A DNA stretch of 64,000 nt, from positions 34,042,403 through 34,106,402 of the forward strand of contig JAOANR010000011.1 in the NCBI GenBank assembly GCA_030278955.1, given 5' to 3'. Positions 41,637 through 52,796 of this stretch are shown in pieces (the stretch's first letter is position 1; the number at the start of each line of letters is the position of its first letter). The translations under genes and the position numbers were made by a program. The stretch is from Hygrophila difformis (taxonomy: Eukaryota > Streptophyta > Magnoliopsida > Lamiales > Acanthaceae). The notes beneath the pieces were generated by a model. That model was given only the letters and a program-made list of their open reading frames with translations, was not told the origin of the DNA and ran no database searches.

Positions 41637-42402
41637 TCATTTCTCATGACGAAAGATACATTCGTCTTTTGACATTCTGCCTCTTGATTGGGATCTGCCT
41701 CTTCTGTCCGGCTTGTACTTGTGGCTACGGCCTCGAACGGTATGGGCTTCACCAGTCGAAATCCTGTGTTCTAACTTATCCTTCTTTCTGATCTCGTTAG
41801 AATATAAGGCAGTGGTAACTTCTTTAAAGGAAATTGTTTCCTTTCCAGTCAGCATACTAACAATTATATGATCGTATTCATCGGGGAGCGAAGCTAACAG
41901 TATCAGCGCCTTCAACGTCATCTATCTTCTCGTCGAGATTCAATAAATCGGTGACCCAAGAATCGAATCTTGTTATGTGTTCATTCATCGTGGTACCGGG
42001 CAAATACTGGAATCGATACAGCTTCGTCTTCATGTAGAGCTTGTTTTCCGTGCTCTTTTTCATGAATTTATCTTCCAGTTCTTTCCACAGTCTGTGCGCC
42101 ATCGTCTCTCTCATAAGCGGATATTTCTGCTCCTTTGAGAGACATAGCCGAATTGTACCACACGCAAGGCGGTTGATCCTCGCCCAGTCTTTATCATCAA
42201 CACCATCTGGTTTGGTTTCTTCAAGTGCCCCATCCAGCTCCTGCTGGTACAAGATGTCCAACACCTCGCACTGCCACATACCAAAATTATTGGTACCGTC
42301 GAATTTTTCGACGTCAAATTTGGCATTTGAAACCATCGTCCGTGATGATGTCACCAACGGCTTCGAATCTAAAGTTGACGTTTCACCGGACCTATCCGCC
42401 AT
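41637..42402 (-). pseudogene. gag of copia-2, frameshifted
   Basis: MADRSGETSTLDSKP start at 42402 with a copia gag domain (FDGTNNFGMWQCEVLDIL, LPGTTMNEHITRF). Frame shifts near 41900 into LILLASLPDEYDHIIVSML. The zinc knuckle at the end is damaged twice: one Cys is Arg (CIFRHEK) and the following Gly codon is TGA at about 41639. Confidence 0.85.
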
Positions 42403-42526
42403 TTCTGCTTTAAAATTTAATTAATAGCTCACAAACGGTAGCTCAACCGAGATGTGTTTCTGATGTGGAAGATCAGCTTAGCTGCGACCACAGAGCATAC
42501 TATGCAACCAAGGCTCTGATACCAAT

Positions 42527-43074
42527 TGTTGTGGAAATCGGGTTAGTTTCCACCAAAAATTATACCCGAATAATAGAGCTATTAATTAAACAATAAAGAA
42601 AACACCAAGATTTAACGAGGTTCGGCACAAATTTGCCTACGTCCTCCTGGCCCCACCGAGTTATTATTTCACTATGAGGGAAGAAATAATACAAAGGGTT
42701 TTGGAAACAATTTCTTGGCACAAAACCCACTCGACAAGAGACTTACAAAAGCTACTCACTAAAGAAGAGCCTACACTAGCATTTGGTGTTTATTGCTCTC
42801 TTTAATAGTGCTATGAGATGAAATGACTTGGGGTGTTTCAAATGAAATATTTTTGCCTCTATTTATAGGCATTCCTAGCCGCAATATTCATAGTAGTCCA
42901 AAGTCGCAATATGCATAGTAGTCCACAGCCGCAATATGCATAGTAGTCCACAGCCGCAATATGCATAGTAGTCCAAAGCCGTAATATGCATAGTAGTCCA
43001 CAGTCGCATTTTGAATAGTACTAGGCATGTGAACAAATCAACACCAACCTCATTTTGGAAGGCAACAACTAACA
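42527..43074 (-). repeat. 5' LTR of copia-2
   Basis: 548 bp, same ends and same 25-bp tandem repeat (42880-43017). The repeat count equals that of the partner LTR, so the array predates this insertion. Confidence 0.93.
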
Positions 43075-43754
43075 GATGCAGAGTGTTAGAGCCGGGGGCG
43101 AGCTATGAATTTTTTTCTCTCAATATATAAAATAATAAAAGATATCATATAGAAAATTCATTAAAAATATTTTATTTTTATATTATGTACTGCAATTGTA
43201 AACTATGAGTCGATATTTTTTGAAAACGTTATAAAACCTTTTAATTTTCAATGCAAGATACTAAAAAGGAGTCACTAAAAAAAATTATATCCCATTTTGT
43301 TATGCAAATCTGTCTTAATAAACTTCTATACAAAAAAATATCATTAACAATTTTTGAACCGTAGCAGTCGTAAAAGGTAGGACATGATAATATCATAAGC
43401 CGGTAAAATATGCTCTCCCTAGTCTAATTACAACTTTATATAGTGGCCAAGTTTATTATTTTATTTATTAAGATTGAAAAACATATGTGCTTATGTTAAA
43501 AAATCTACCAACAAAGAAATATGTTACCTTTATTCTTCTTCTCTATTGCGTAAATTATAAAAAAATGCATTCTACTATAGCAAAAATTCACACAACTGTA
43601 TAAAAAATTAATGGCAAAGTTTGAGCTCGGAGGGGCAGAATTACATAAAAATATTTTCTACCATAAAATAATGCACATAGCTATATAAAAAATTAATGGC
43701 AAACTTTAAACTCAGGGGCAGGGCGCCCCAAGCCCCTTCTTCTGTCCGCCACTG

Positions 43755-44508
43755 GGCGCGAATTTAAGTAAAAGAGATTTTTTGTATTTATAATGGCTCA
43801 AACATGAGACTAGTGCTTAATTGATTAGAAGTTCATAATTACTCAAACTAACTCATATTGGTTTGTTTACGGTACATTATATTGTACCACGCAAAAAAAA
43901 AAAAAAAAAAAAAAAACACATAATACTTCCTCCGTTCTCATGAAAGTGCCATATTCCCCCCCTATCCCTAGGCAGGCAGTCCGATGCAGATTTTTAATCG
44001 TTAATAACTCATGTTGTGTGTAAGTAAAAATTATAAAAATTCGATATTATAAAACTAAAAGATGAGACGATTCTAACAAGATCTCACTTGACTATGTTTT
44101 TTCTTCTATAACTATTGTATAAACGTGAATCAAAGTTGAATAATAAATAGTGTCAAAATACCAAATGTGTCATTTTCATGAGAACGGAGGTAGTATATAA
44201 TATCATAGCTTTGCTTTAATTTCAACTATAGTTATACATGCTTTTTTCGATAATAAGATATAGTACTTAATGCTTTATTAGCTCTAGATCCGAATTTCAA
44301 TCCCTTGGACTTTCGAACAACCCATAGATCAACGGTCATGAACAATATGCAAGGGCATTGCTGTTCAAACAATAATATGAAGAGGGTTTTTAATACTAGT
44401 GTAATAAAACAGAAAATTTGATTGACATGCAACTGCAAATAATTTTATTAATTTACAATCATGGTCTATACAATTTACAAAATTATAAATATCGATTATC
44501 TCGAATTC

Positions 44509-44545
<37 letters not shown>

Positions 44546-44620
44546 CTGAATTCATTATATTTTTTATTCATATCGCTTATGAACTTATATCGGGACACAT
44601 ACCACATATATAAACATGGT
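43755..44620. other. Continuation of LTP-A 3' flank; TA microsatellite
   Basis: Matches 63096-63240 across GACTTTTT..TATTTATAATGGCTCAAAC and TTTCAACTATAGTTATA, broken by the MITE at 43926-44193. An A-tract lies at 43893-43915. A (TA)n tract lies at about 44513-44541, downstream of LTP gene C. No other gene seen. Confidence 0.7.
43926..44193. mobile_element. Stowaway-like MITE (268 bp)
   Basis: Ends CTTCCTCCGTTCTCATGAAA and, inverted, TTTCATGAGAACGGAGGTAG, flanked by TA on both sides (43924-43925, 44194-44195). TA duplication and the CTCCCTCCGT-type TIR fit Tc1/mariner Stowaway elements. The homologous flank at about 63150-63190 lacks it. Confidence 0.85.
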
Positions 44621-44917
44621 CTAGCAGTTGGGATTGCCCGTTCCACAGGCGATAGCAACCTTCCTGGCGGCGGGCGCATGGAAATACTGCCGGAGGTTAG
44701 GATCCCTCTGATAACCACATAAGCACGGCCGGTGTTCCATCAACCGGTTGCAACACGCCTCCGTGGCTTGCTCCTTCCCCGTAAAAGCTGGCACACATAC
44801 TGTTAGCTCTAGGGAGCTGCAGTTAACGCTTGCTGCCACGCTGACCATCGTCGACGACGACACCATGGCCGTGGCCACCATCCAAAGAAACTGCAGGCGG
44901 TATAGAAAATTTTTCAT
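44621..44917 (-). CDS. LTP gene C: type-2 non-specific lipid-transfer protein (98 aa)
   Basis: Signal peptide about 1-30 (FLWMVATAMVSSSTMVSVAA), mature part with the same C-x7-C-x13-CC-x8-C-x-C-x23-C-x6-C pattern as genes A and B and the CLCGY..DPNLRQYF core, ending GTGNPNC. It is clearly more diverged from A and B than they are from each other, so it is an older paralogue in opposite orientation. No intron and no defects. Secreted lipid-binding role inferred from the family. Confidence 0.94.
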   Translation of the reverse strand: MKNFLYRLQFLWMVATAMVSSSTMVSVAASVNCSSLELTVCVPAFTGKEQATEACCNRLMEHRPCLCGYQRDPNLRQYFHAPAARKVAIACGTGNPNC

Positions 44918-45660
44918 ATGTTATTAATTATTATTGTAATAACTTTGAATGAAAGACATTCAAGTGATGAATTGAAGTTGGGTCAAGTAATTAAGGGGAC
45001 AGAATTTAGTAGCTAGCATCATTTGTGGAATTAGATCAAAGTCAAGGTCGTCTCACTTTTGAATTTTATTCAGGCCTGCTGGAAATAAATGGATTGTGAA
45101 CAGTCCTTTATGTGGAATTGTTTAATTTTGTTATGATACGTGTCGTCGTTTGATTTTTGGTAAACAAGAAATGAAACACGAGAACCATGATAGTAGGAGT
45201 ATTTATTTACTGTTTTCTTTCTTCATTCATTTATTCTTATTATTTATTCACTGTGTTCTTTATCTGCATTTGGTGTAATTGACTCAGTCCATACCCCTTC
45301 TTGTATTTATCATTGGTTATGGAATAAAATCTTCTTCTTCCCTAAAAAAAAAATGATATGTGTGGTGATGATTGATTTTAGCAACCAAACGATGGCCACG
45401 GTTAGGTTAACCTGAAATTTTTAGGTATTTGTATTTGTATTTGAACCGAACGAATATTTTATTTAAGTATTTGTATTTGTAATTGGAGTCCTCGGTTAAC
45501 TAGTGATTCGATTTCGATTCGATTCAGCAATTAAGCCAAGCGGTTGAATATTTTGTCTATTTTGTCTCACCACATAAATGTATAATTATGTTTTTTATTT
45601 CTTAAATCTTAACTTTTGTAAATTTTATTTTTGAGGTTATTACACTGCTAGAAAAAAAAT
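44918..45660. other. LTP gene C upstream region; retroposon-like tail
   Basis: On the minus strand this is the promoter side of LTP gene C; I could not fix a TATA box. Around 45270-45352 there is a GGAATAAAATCTTC...A10 segment like the 3' end of a retroposed sequence. 45420-45540 holds TATTTGTATTTG repeats that recur at 48260-48330. Confidence 0.45.
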
Positions 45661-46010
45661 TATATAACTATTGAATTCATTTGTCGGCTGCGTTTGGGAA
45701 CAAACGCTAGCGATTAGCGTTTAACTTTTAAAATATATACTAAAAATAGCCTAAAATCCTATATATAGTAAACACTAATTACAGTAACCACCAAATTTTA
45801 ATATCTAATCCTTAAACTCTGAACGCTACTCTCTCCCAACTTTTAGCTTTCCAAACTCCAGATTCTAAACTCTAATTTAAAATTGCATTACCAAACACCA
45901 TTATTCAAATTTAAAATTATTATTCACTATTAATTTCAATCTCCAGACTCTAAACTCCAAACTCTAGACGCTAGTCTCTAATTATTTCCCAAACATAACC
46001 GTCTTTTTAG
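45660..46010. mobile_element. MITE candidate with GCGTTTGGGAA ends
   Basis: CGGCTGCGTTTGGGAA near 45688 and the inverse TTTCCCAAACATAACCG near 46001 form imperfect TIRs. The interior is built of CTAAACTC/CAAACTC and CTAGCG words, typical of a plant hAT or PIF MITE. TSD not resolved. Confidence 0.5.
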
Positions 46011-46039
46011 TGTTATCAAATTATGTCACTATATTTAAC

Positions 46040-46265
46040 AACTCTTAAGCCCTATTTGTCAAAACAGCTTAAATGGAATTACCTTATTCTAGGCAATTTG
46101 AACTAAATTAGCTTATTTAAAAAGACAAAATAACTTAAATAGTGTTCAATTAGTTGTTTTTGAAACCGCTGCAAATAGCAATATTTTGGAATTAGTTTAT
46201 TATAGGCAAAAAAGTTTGACTCAAAATTGTCAAACCGCTAATAGCTAATTCTCAAACAAGCATTT
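46040..46265. mobile_element. MITE family X, copy 1
   Basis: Starts TATTTGTCAAAACAGCTTAA and ends GCTAATTCTCAAACAAGC. The same sequence recurs at 47010-48200 with two insertions. It is an uninterrupted reference copy of this family within the window. Confidence 0.65.
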
Positions 46266-46380
46266 AGACCATCCTCATCCATGACCTTCCCACCTCAACC
46301 CAACCATCACATCATCATTAATGTTTTTTAAAAAAGAAAAAAGAAAAAATGGTGGTGTGATTTCATGAAATGGTGGACCT

Positions 46381-46452
46381 TCTCAAATTTGAGACCAAGT
46401 GGTCTCTTCAATTGGGCTAATGGGATGGTGACAAGTGTCACCATCCCATTAG
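46381..46452. repeat. Three consecutive palindromes, one with perfect 17-bp arms
   Basis: 46417-46433 (CTAATGGGATGGTGACA) and 46436-46452 are exact inverted complements separated by AG. Just upstream are TCTCAAATTTGAGA (46381-46394) and GAGACC/GGTCTC (46391-46406). Together they would fold into strong adjacent hairpins. Possibly the core of another MITE. Confidence 0.9.
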
Positions 46453-47009
46453 TTAAGTGATTTTTTTTAATTTCTCTAATAAAATAATAATATCTTGTAT
46501 AAATAAATAAATATAATTTCATAAGATACCAAATTTTATATTTTTTCATTCTCTTCGAATAGAGACCACTTTTGCTATATTTTTATTAAATACATAATAT
46601 ATCAATTTTGATATATTTAACTCATTTCACAATTTATATAAAATAAAAATAAATAAATAATATATAAAAATTTAGATTTTTATTCTTTATAAATAAGATA
46701 CAATATTTTATATTTTTGATACATTAATTTTTTAATATTTCAACAAAATTTACAATTATTAATATTAAAATAATTATATTAGTTGGATGGTTGGTTATTA
46801 ATAAAGTAGGTAAAATTATGGTGGCATATTTTGATAATGGGTGTTCTTAAAGGCAAAAGGTCAATATAGGCACATTATGGTGGCACATTTTGATAATCAT
46901 CTTTTTTTAGTTTTAATATTTATTTTATTATATGCTAAAATAATTAGATAAATACTTATACATATTATTGATATATTATAGACCATCGAATATGTATAAT
47001 ATATATACA

Positions 47010-48200
47010 ATGGTCCTGTTTGGCAAATAAGCTAAATGAAATTAGCTTATTCTAGTCAATTTAAAAGCCTGTTTGTTTTGAAGAAAAAAAGAAGGAAAAG
47101 TTAGTAGAAAAATGAGAAAGAGAGAAAAGGGGAATTCAAAAGTAAAAGCAACCCAAATAATTGTTTGAATGGATATTATTAAAGTTGTTTTTCAATGAAA
47201 ACATGGTTGGATGAATTGTGCGTATAGGGATTTTTTATATATTAAAATTACTAAAAGAGACATAAATCTTATAAGAATATTTATTTTTTCTTTTATTTTC
47301 TTATTAAATAGAGATATTTTTATAGTTTTATACCTAAAATGAATGCTACTTTTTTTTAAAAGTAACCCCCTACTTACTTTTAAAAAAGGAGAATTTTAAC
47401 TTTTGCTTCTCCTTTAACTTTTTAAAAAAGGCAAAACAAGCAACTATAAAAAAAGTAAAAAATGACTTTTTGAAGAAGCAAAAGTCAAAAAGAATTTAAA
47501 AAAAAAGGTAAAACAAACAACCTCTAAGATAACTTAGGGTCTGTTTGTTTTGGCTTGTGAAAAAAAGGAGAAGTAAGTAGAAGAAAGAGAAGGAGAGAGA
47601 AGGAGAATTCAAAAGCAAAAGCATATCAAATAATTGTTTGGATGGATATTATTAAAGTTGCTTTTCAACGGAAACATGTTTGGATGAATTGTACGTAGAA
47701 GGACTTTTAATATATTAAAATTACTAAAATGGACATAATTAAATATTATAAGGATATTTATAATTAAGTTTATTTCCTTTTTAAATAGGGTTATTTTTGT
47801 ATTTTCATTACTAAATGACTTCTCCTTTTAAAAAAAGTAACCCACTACCTACTTTGAAAAAAAGTAGAATTTTAACTTTTGCTTCTCCTTTTATTTTAAA
47901 AAAAAAATCAAAACAAACAGCTAAAAAAATTCAAAAGGACATTTGGGAGAAGCAAAAGTCAAAAGGAGAAAAATCAAGGCAAAACAAACAGGCTCTTAGC
48001 TTATTTAAAAAAACAAAATAACTTAAAATAGTGTTCAATCAGTTTTTTTAAACCACTGCAAATAGAAGCATTTTAGATTTAGCTTATTCTAGGTAAAAAA
48101 TTTGCATTAAAACTGTCAAACAGCTAATTTTAACTAATTTATTAACCACATTACTTACATAATCAGTTAACCGCTAAGAGTTAATTCTCAAACAAGCCCA
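47010..48200. mobile_element. MITE family X, copy 2, carrying two copies of another MITE
   Basis: Outer parts 47010-47064 and 47998-48200 match copy 1. Inside are two related elements next to each other: 47066-47527 (GCCTGTTTGTTTTGAAG...AAAACAAACAACCTC) and 47538-47997 (GGTCTGTTTGTTTTGGC...CAAAACAAACAGGCTC). Both share an internal AATTGTTTG.ATGGATATTA block. The ten bases between them fit outer-element sequence, so these are two separate insertions. Confidence 0.7.
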
Positions 48201-48992
48201 ATACATATGTTCTTTTAAAATACAATTTATATATTCGGTTCGGTTCGGTTAATTGGAGAAAAAAATTAAAATATTTATATTTGTATTTGTATTTGAACTG
48301 GACAAATATTGAACCATGATATTTGTATTTGAACCAAGATTTTCAATTAATCGAAAATTTGGTTCGATTTCAATTCAGTTCAACAGTTCAATTCGAATAT
48401 TTTGCTCACCCTAATATGCAGTAGTCCAAGTCGTCGTCCACTTTTGACCTTATTTTCTAATTGCGTGTTACTTTCGGTGGAAATAAAATTTGTTTCACAA
48501 ATTTTATGACACGTTAGGTTCATATAAAAGTTAATCAGCTAAAAATTCATAACCATTCAAACTTGTAGTTGGTAGAATTAACCTCTATTTTGCGCATCTA
48601 TCTATATCTATATCTATATACTATAATAAATCCTAAAACCATATTTTGATTGTGTTGCCTATATTAACTTTTTAAATTATAATTTATCTCATTATAAAAA
48701 TCATATATTATGGGTTTAAATAGTAACTTTACCTTAAATATATGCATATCTATCATAAAGATACATATCAAATGTCTAAAAAGTAAAATCACTTCATCCT
48801 AAAATTCAATGACCATAGGATTGCAATCTATTGATCTCCACCTAAATCATGGAACTATATTTTTTGTTTGTGCTGTCTATATTAACATTTTAAATCTATA
48901 TCTTCTATACTATAATAAATCTTGAAAGCATATTTTTATTGTGCTGGATATATTATCCTTTTAAGTTATAATTAATCTTTTTATAAAAAATA

Positions 48993-49252
48993 CTCCCTCC
49001 GTCCCAGGTAACATGTCTTATTTGATTTTTTGGCACTGTTCATTATTCAGCTCTGACTCAATGTTATTATTAGTATGTATTTGGGGAAAAATAGTCGAGT
49101 TTGGCCTTGTTAGAATTGTATGATCATGTAGTTTTATAATATATATTTTACATAATTTTTCATTGTACATATTTTGAGATATTAACGATTGAAAAAATGC
49201 ATTGGATTGTGTGCAGAAATCAAACATGACAAGTTAAATGGGACAGAGGGAG
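48993..49252. mobile_element. Stowaway-like MITE (260 bp)
   Basis: CTCCCTCCGTCCCAGG at the left end and GGGACAGAGGGAG at the right, flanked by TA (48991-48992; 49253-49254). It lies inside the Helitron. It is related to the truncated copy near 23510-23675. Confidence 0.85.
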
Positions 49253-49597
49253 TAGTATTTAGAAGTATTAAATTTTACTTTTTATTGTAAAGAAATATTT
49301 TGAAAAACTACATAATATACATAATATATAAATATAATACTTCATATATTATACATTCAACATATATTTTGCGGGTGATTAAGAATGAGTTACCAATGCA
49401 AAAATTTTTATATACTTAATCATTTTAATTATACATCTAATATTTATAATTAGGAGGGGTTGTAATCTTAATGAAATAATTTTCTATTTAATTTTTTCCA
49501 TAAAAATTTGAATTTATTCTTTGGTGTGTATTAGGAAAAAAAATATTTTTTTCAAATATCATCTATCAAATAATATCATCTATGCAAAAAACTGCTT

Positions 49598-49690
49598 TGG
49601 GAGAGGCGCCCTTAATTGCCTTTGCAGATCCTCGAGGGATTAGTCTTAGGTCCAATGTGGCCTGGGGATACCCTGGTATTCACCTAAAAA
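49598..49690 (+). mobile_element. LINE/SINE 3'-tail-like fragment
   Basis: A sharply GC-richer block with GAGGGATTAGTC and GGGATACCCTGGTATTCACC followed by A-rich sequence, as at the 3' ends of plant RTE-type LINEs and their SINEs. Only about 90 bp is present. Confidence 0.45.
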
Positions 49691-49788
49691 ATAATATCAT
49701 CTATCATTTTAAATTAATCGAGTTAAAATTAATTTGTATTTAAAAAAAAAATTAACACCCGCGCGCGGAGCGCGGGAGAAAAATCTAG

Positions 49789-51180
49789 TATTATACTCCG
49801 TATAATATATCGTTTTAGATACATAATTTTTAAAATTATCGTATCATTTTTGTACATAAAGTGGTGGTCGGACTTTTCCCAATCCCCATTTTCAAGGATT
49901 ATATATTGAGAATAGCTTATACCACAAATAATGAAGTAGCACTGGAACTGGTCCCCGCTTATTATTAAATTTTAGTATTTTTAGTATCACTTATGTTAAA
50001 AAGTGATGGATAAATATAAATTTATAAATAAATAAAATTAAATATTTTTTATTTTAAAATATATAGTAGATGAATAATTCCTGTGTTCTCATATAAGTAC
50101 TCCACTTCTACGTTTCACGCAGTCCAAGATACATTTTAAATGACTTAATGAATTATAGAGACTATATATGCAAATATAATGGATCACTTATATGAGAACG
50201 GGAAGTATATATGTATAAATTATTCAAAAGACTAGGTATGTATCAATTATAAGATATAAGCTCATCAAAAAAAATTATAAGATATATGTATATAATAAAT
50301 AATTAATTCTTGGCGAAGCTGAAACTAAAGAAATAGGTGATCGGAAGAGCACATACCACACAAATTATAATTAAATAGATAAAAGAGGAGCTAGGGATAG
50401 AGAATCGACAGGAATTCAACTCTCAATCATAAAGTTAAAATGGGGCCATGTAGGATTTGGTCAGTTGAGCAATTCAAATGACATAATAATCAATTTACAA
50501 TATACTAGCTACTAGGAAGAATGATTATCATATTGTAATTTAAAGTATTCTCTTCAATTTAATGGTTATAAAACATTGTCATTACCATTATGAATATCAA
50601 ATTACAAAACTACAAATATTTGAATAAATAAGCATCCGCCCTTCTTTTCCCGAATTTCTTTTTTCAAAAAAAAAAAGAAAAAAAAAAAAAAAACTCTTCC
50701 TTCAGAGGTTGTCAACAGTGGGGCCGTACTATTCCTTTCAAATCACGGAAGAGTCACGGGTACTTAAACATATTATGTTCTAATACTGATGTTAATTTTA
50801 ACAATTAAATAATTATAATTAAACTTGTTAGATGTAGTACTAAAGTAATTATATGTATATAGGACAAAATAGTGTTTAATTAAAAAAAATTAATCTTCAC
50901 TCATTATTACAAAATTAGAAAGTATATTTGCATCCTCTCAAGCAACAATTGTTAGAAATATTCATCAAAAAAAAAAACAATTGTTAGAAATAAAATAAAA
51001 AATAAAAATAATAAAACTGTAACATACCATTAAGGACTTATCCCCTTATTATATGGTCAAGTATCCCTATCTTTTAAGATTATGGTTGAGGTTTGATTCT
51101 CCATCCGGCCCCTTATCCCCTTATTATTTTGTAATTTGTGTGGCAGCGACTCTCACCATTTTTTTTCTGACTTCGGCTTC
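49789..51180. other. 5' flank of LTP gene B, shared with LTP-A flank
   Basis: 49930-50050 matches 22375-22460 (GGTCCCCGYTTATTATTAAA), and 50580-50800 matches 24140-24330 (GTGGGGCCGTACTAT, AATCACGGAAGA). A pair of A-rich tracts lies at 50668-50692. The LTP-A copy is longer because of the MITE-, satellite- and tandem-repeat insertions at 22560-25870. No gene seen. Confidence 0.75.
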
Positions 51181-51183
51181 GCA

Positions 51184-51184
51184 A

Positions 51185-51254
<70 letters not shown>
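51184..51254. repeat. (AAT)n microsatellite, about 23 units, next to the LTP-B TATA box
   Basis: Uninterrupted AAT repeats ending about 41 bases upstream of the TATA box. The LTP-A promoter has only AAATAAATAAATAAATAC at this position (27030-27047), so the repeat expanded in the B copy. Confidence 0.95.
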
Positions 51255-51294
51255 TGAAATACAATAGAAACTTCAGAGAGTTGGCCACCACTCC

Positions 51295-51300
51295 TATAAA
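51295..51300 (+). promoter_or_regulatory. TATA box of LTP gene B
   Basis: TATAAA 131 bases upstream of the start codon within the same GTTGGCCACCACTCC context as gene A. Confidence 0.75.
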
Positions 51301-51425
51301 GTTGGTCTCATCTCTTCCCACAAATTCAACCTAAGATTTCTTTCCACTTCCACATAGATATCTTACATCCTTCTCTTCTCTTAAAGAAAATTGGCAGCAA
51401 ACAAAACTTGAGCAGCACTTGAAAG

Positions 51426-51719
51426 ATGATCAAAAAAGGTGTGGCAACCATCCTTGTAATGTTCCTTGCAGCCATTGTGTTGATGGATGCTATGAATCCT
51501 GGTGAGGCTGCAGTAACCTGCAGCCCGGTGGAGCTGAGCCCGTGTCTAAGCGCTGTGACGAACAATCAACCAGCATCACCCGCGTGTTGCGCCAAGCTGA
51601 GGGCGCAAAAGCCGTGTCTCTGTGGTTACATGAAGAACCCTAGCCTACAGCCATATGTCACCTCCCCTGGCGCCAAGAAGGTTGCTGCTCAGTGTGGAGT
51701 CACCCCTCCCAAATGCTGA
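51426..51719 (+). CDS. LTP gene B: type-2 non-specific lipid-transfer protein (97 aa)
   Basis: Closest paralogue of gene A: the same signal peptide type (ATILVMFLAAIVLMDAMN), the same eight-cysteine spacing and only scattered substitutions (for example CLSAV for CLTDI, ending PPKC instead of PPTC). One extra residue at the N-terminus. Intact. Its 3' flank is shared with gene A until the large Helitron begins at 52117, about 400 bp after the stop, so the Helitron could affect transcript termination. Secreted lipid-transfer function inferred from the family. Confidence 0.95.
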   Translation: MIKKGVATILVMFLAAIVLMDAMNPGEAAVTCSPVELSPCLSAVTNNQPASPACCAKLRAQKPCLCGYMKNPSLQPYVTSPGAKKVAAQCGVTPPKC

Positions 51720-52117
51720 AGGCATATACAGCATATGTTAATAGTATTTACCTTCACAGTGTTTGGTTTTATAAATATTGGTGAAAATCTATATAAGTTG
51801 AGTGGGATTGGGTGTTTTACCTTCTTTTTTTTCTCTTTTACTTAGTGTGAATTATTGTCAGCAGACCATTGGGTTGTCCTAAGGAGTGGTGATAGTGGTA
51901 ATGATAAGAACTAGTTTGGTTGTGGTGTGCATTACTTTTATAGTTTGGGTGATGGTGTGTTTGTGTTTGTGTTTGTCGTTGTAAGAAGAATAAATTGTGA
52001 GTCGATTCCAATGACTGACGTTGGAATGGTCATTTAGTGTGATGATGAATACTTTGTTTTGGGTTGTGCTCATGTGTGTTGAAGTTATGAATACTGTATA
52101 CATATTCTATTATATAT

Positions 52118-52796
52118 CTCTATATATTATAAGAGGATTTGGCAAAATCTTCCAACCTCCAATCTCATTCTCTACCGTTGGATCACAAGTGCAATTGAAT
52201 TTCTATCCGTCCGATTGATAATCCTGTGGGTCGGGTTTCACCCGATTTCTTCATCTATTTCCTTCCTCTCGAAGTTTGTCTCCGAGCTCCGCAATTCCTA
52301 TCCCAATCCTCTCGATTTCCCAAAGCGTCGTTCGCGCATCCCTTCGCAAAGCAGCACCGCCGCCGTTCCTCGCCCTCCGCCGTCGATCCCCGTTGGGTTC
52401 GTTGCCTCGCCAGGCGCAGGGGTATTGTTCGTTGCTGAAATCATGGAGATAGACCATGGGGTCCCTATATTTGCCCAAATTTCCAAAACCTGCAGGAACG
52501 ACGGACAAAGATGAAAGAGTATTGTACACAAACTTGTGCAATTGTCCGGCTGTGGACAATTCATATAGTCTATCACAATACTCCTCATCTATACACAGTG
52601 TCACGATACTTCAAATTAAAGGTCCACCCAGCCTGCGCGAACGAAGGCTCCCTCCCGATCGTGTCCGCCATCTGCGACCACGCCCGCGCTGCCCTCTCAC
52701 CACCACACCCGCGCAGATCCTGTCCGTATTTGTATGTATTCTTTCCAATTTTTCACCCGTTGATTTTCATTTTGAATTCCTTCCGCTTTGTGTTTG
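52118..52796 (+). other. Helitron 5' interior, probable captured sequence, not identified
   Basis: GC-rich from about 52300 to 52420, then a short open stretch (MEIDHGVPIFAQISKTCRN, 52443-52500) and another around 52610-52740. The base composition suggests a captured 5'UTR or exon. I recognise no family on either strand. Confidence 0.4.

Larger units (their letters stand above)
27979..43074 (-). mobile_element. copia-2: Ty1/copia retrotransposon containing gypsy-3
   Basis: Target duplication GATGC on both sides (27974-27978 and 43075-43079). LTRs 27979-28526 and 42527-43074, 548 bp each, TGTTGT...TAACA. On the minus strand the primer binding site TGGTATCAGAGCC lies at about 42524-42512. About 5.3 kb without the gypsy-3 insert. 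Tork/TNT1-like gag-pol with stops and frameshifts. gypsy-3 interrupts reverse transcriptase at codon level. Confidence 0.95.
27966..43754. mobile_element. hAT-like MITE, split by copia-2
   Basis: Terminal inverted repeats CAGTGGCGGA (27966-27975) and TCCGCCACTG (43745-43754). Flanks GGCGAATT (left) and GGCGCGAATT (right) fit an 8-bp target duplication with a 2-bp change. Removing copia-2 leaves about 690 bp without coding capacity (43080-43754 is the right part). TIR and TSD length suggest hAT. The paralogous LTP-B flank at 63083-63100 shows the empty site with a single GGTGGATT. Confidence 0.8.
48613..49788 (+). mobile_element. Small non-autonomous Helitron
   Basis: 5' end TCTATATACTATAATAAATC after an A. 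A second similar 5' end (TCTTCTATACTATAATAAAT) lies at 48901, with about 90 bp of matching sequence after each. 3' end: 7-bp GC stem (49758-49764 with 49770-49776), then CTAG at 49785-49788 followed by T. It contains a Stowaway MITE (48993-49252) and a LINE/SINE-like tail (49598-49690). Confidence 0.75.

Noticed and set aside
51053..51334. Open frame with a long Asn run
   Set aside because: Translation of the AAT microsatellite through the LTP-B promoter; no start context and it ends before the LTP frame.
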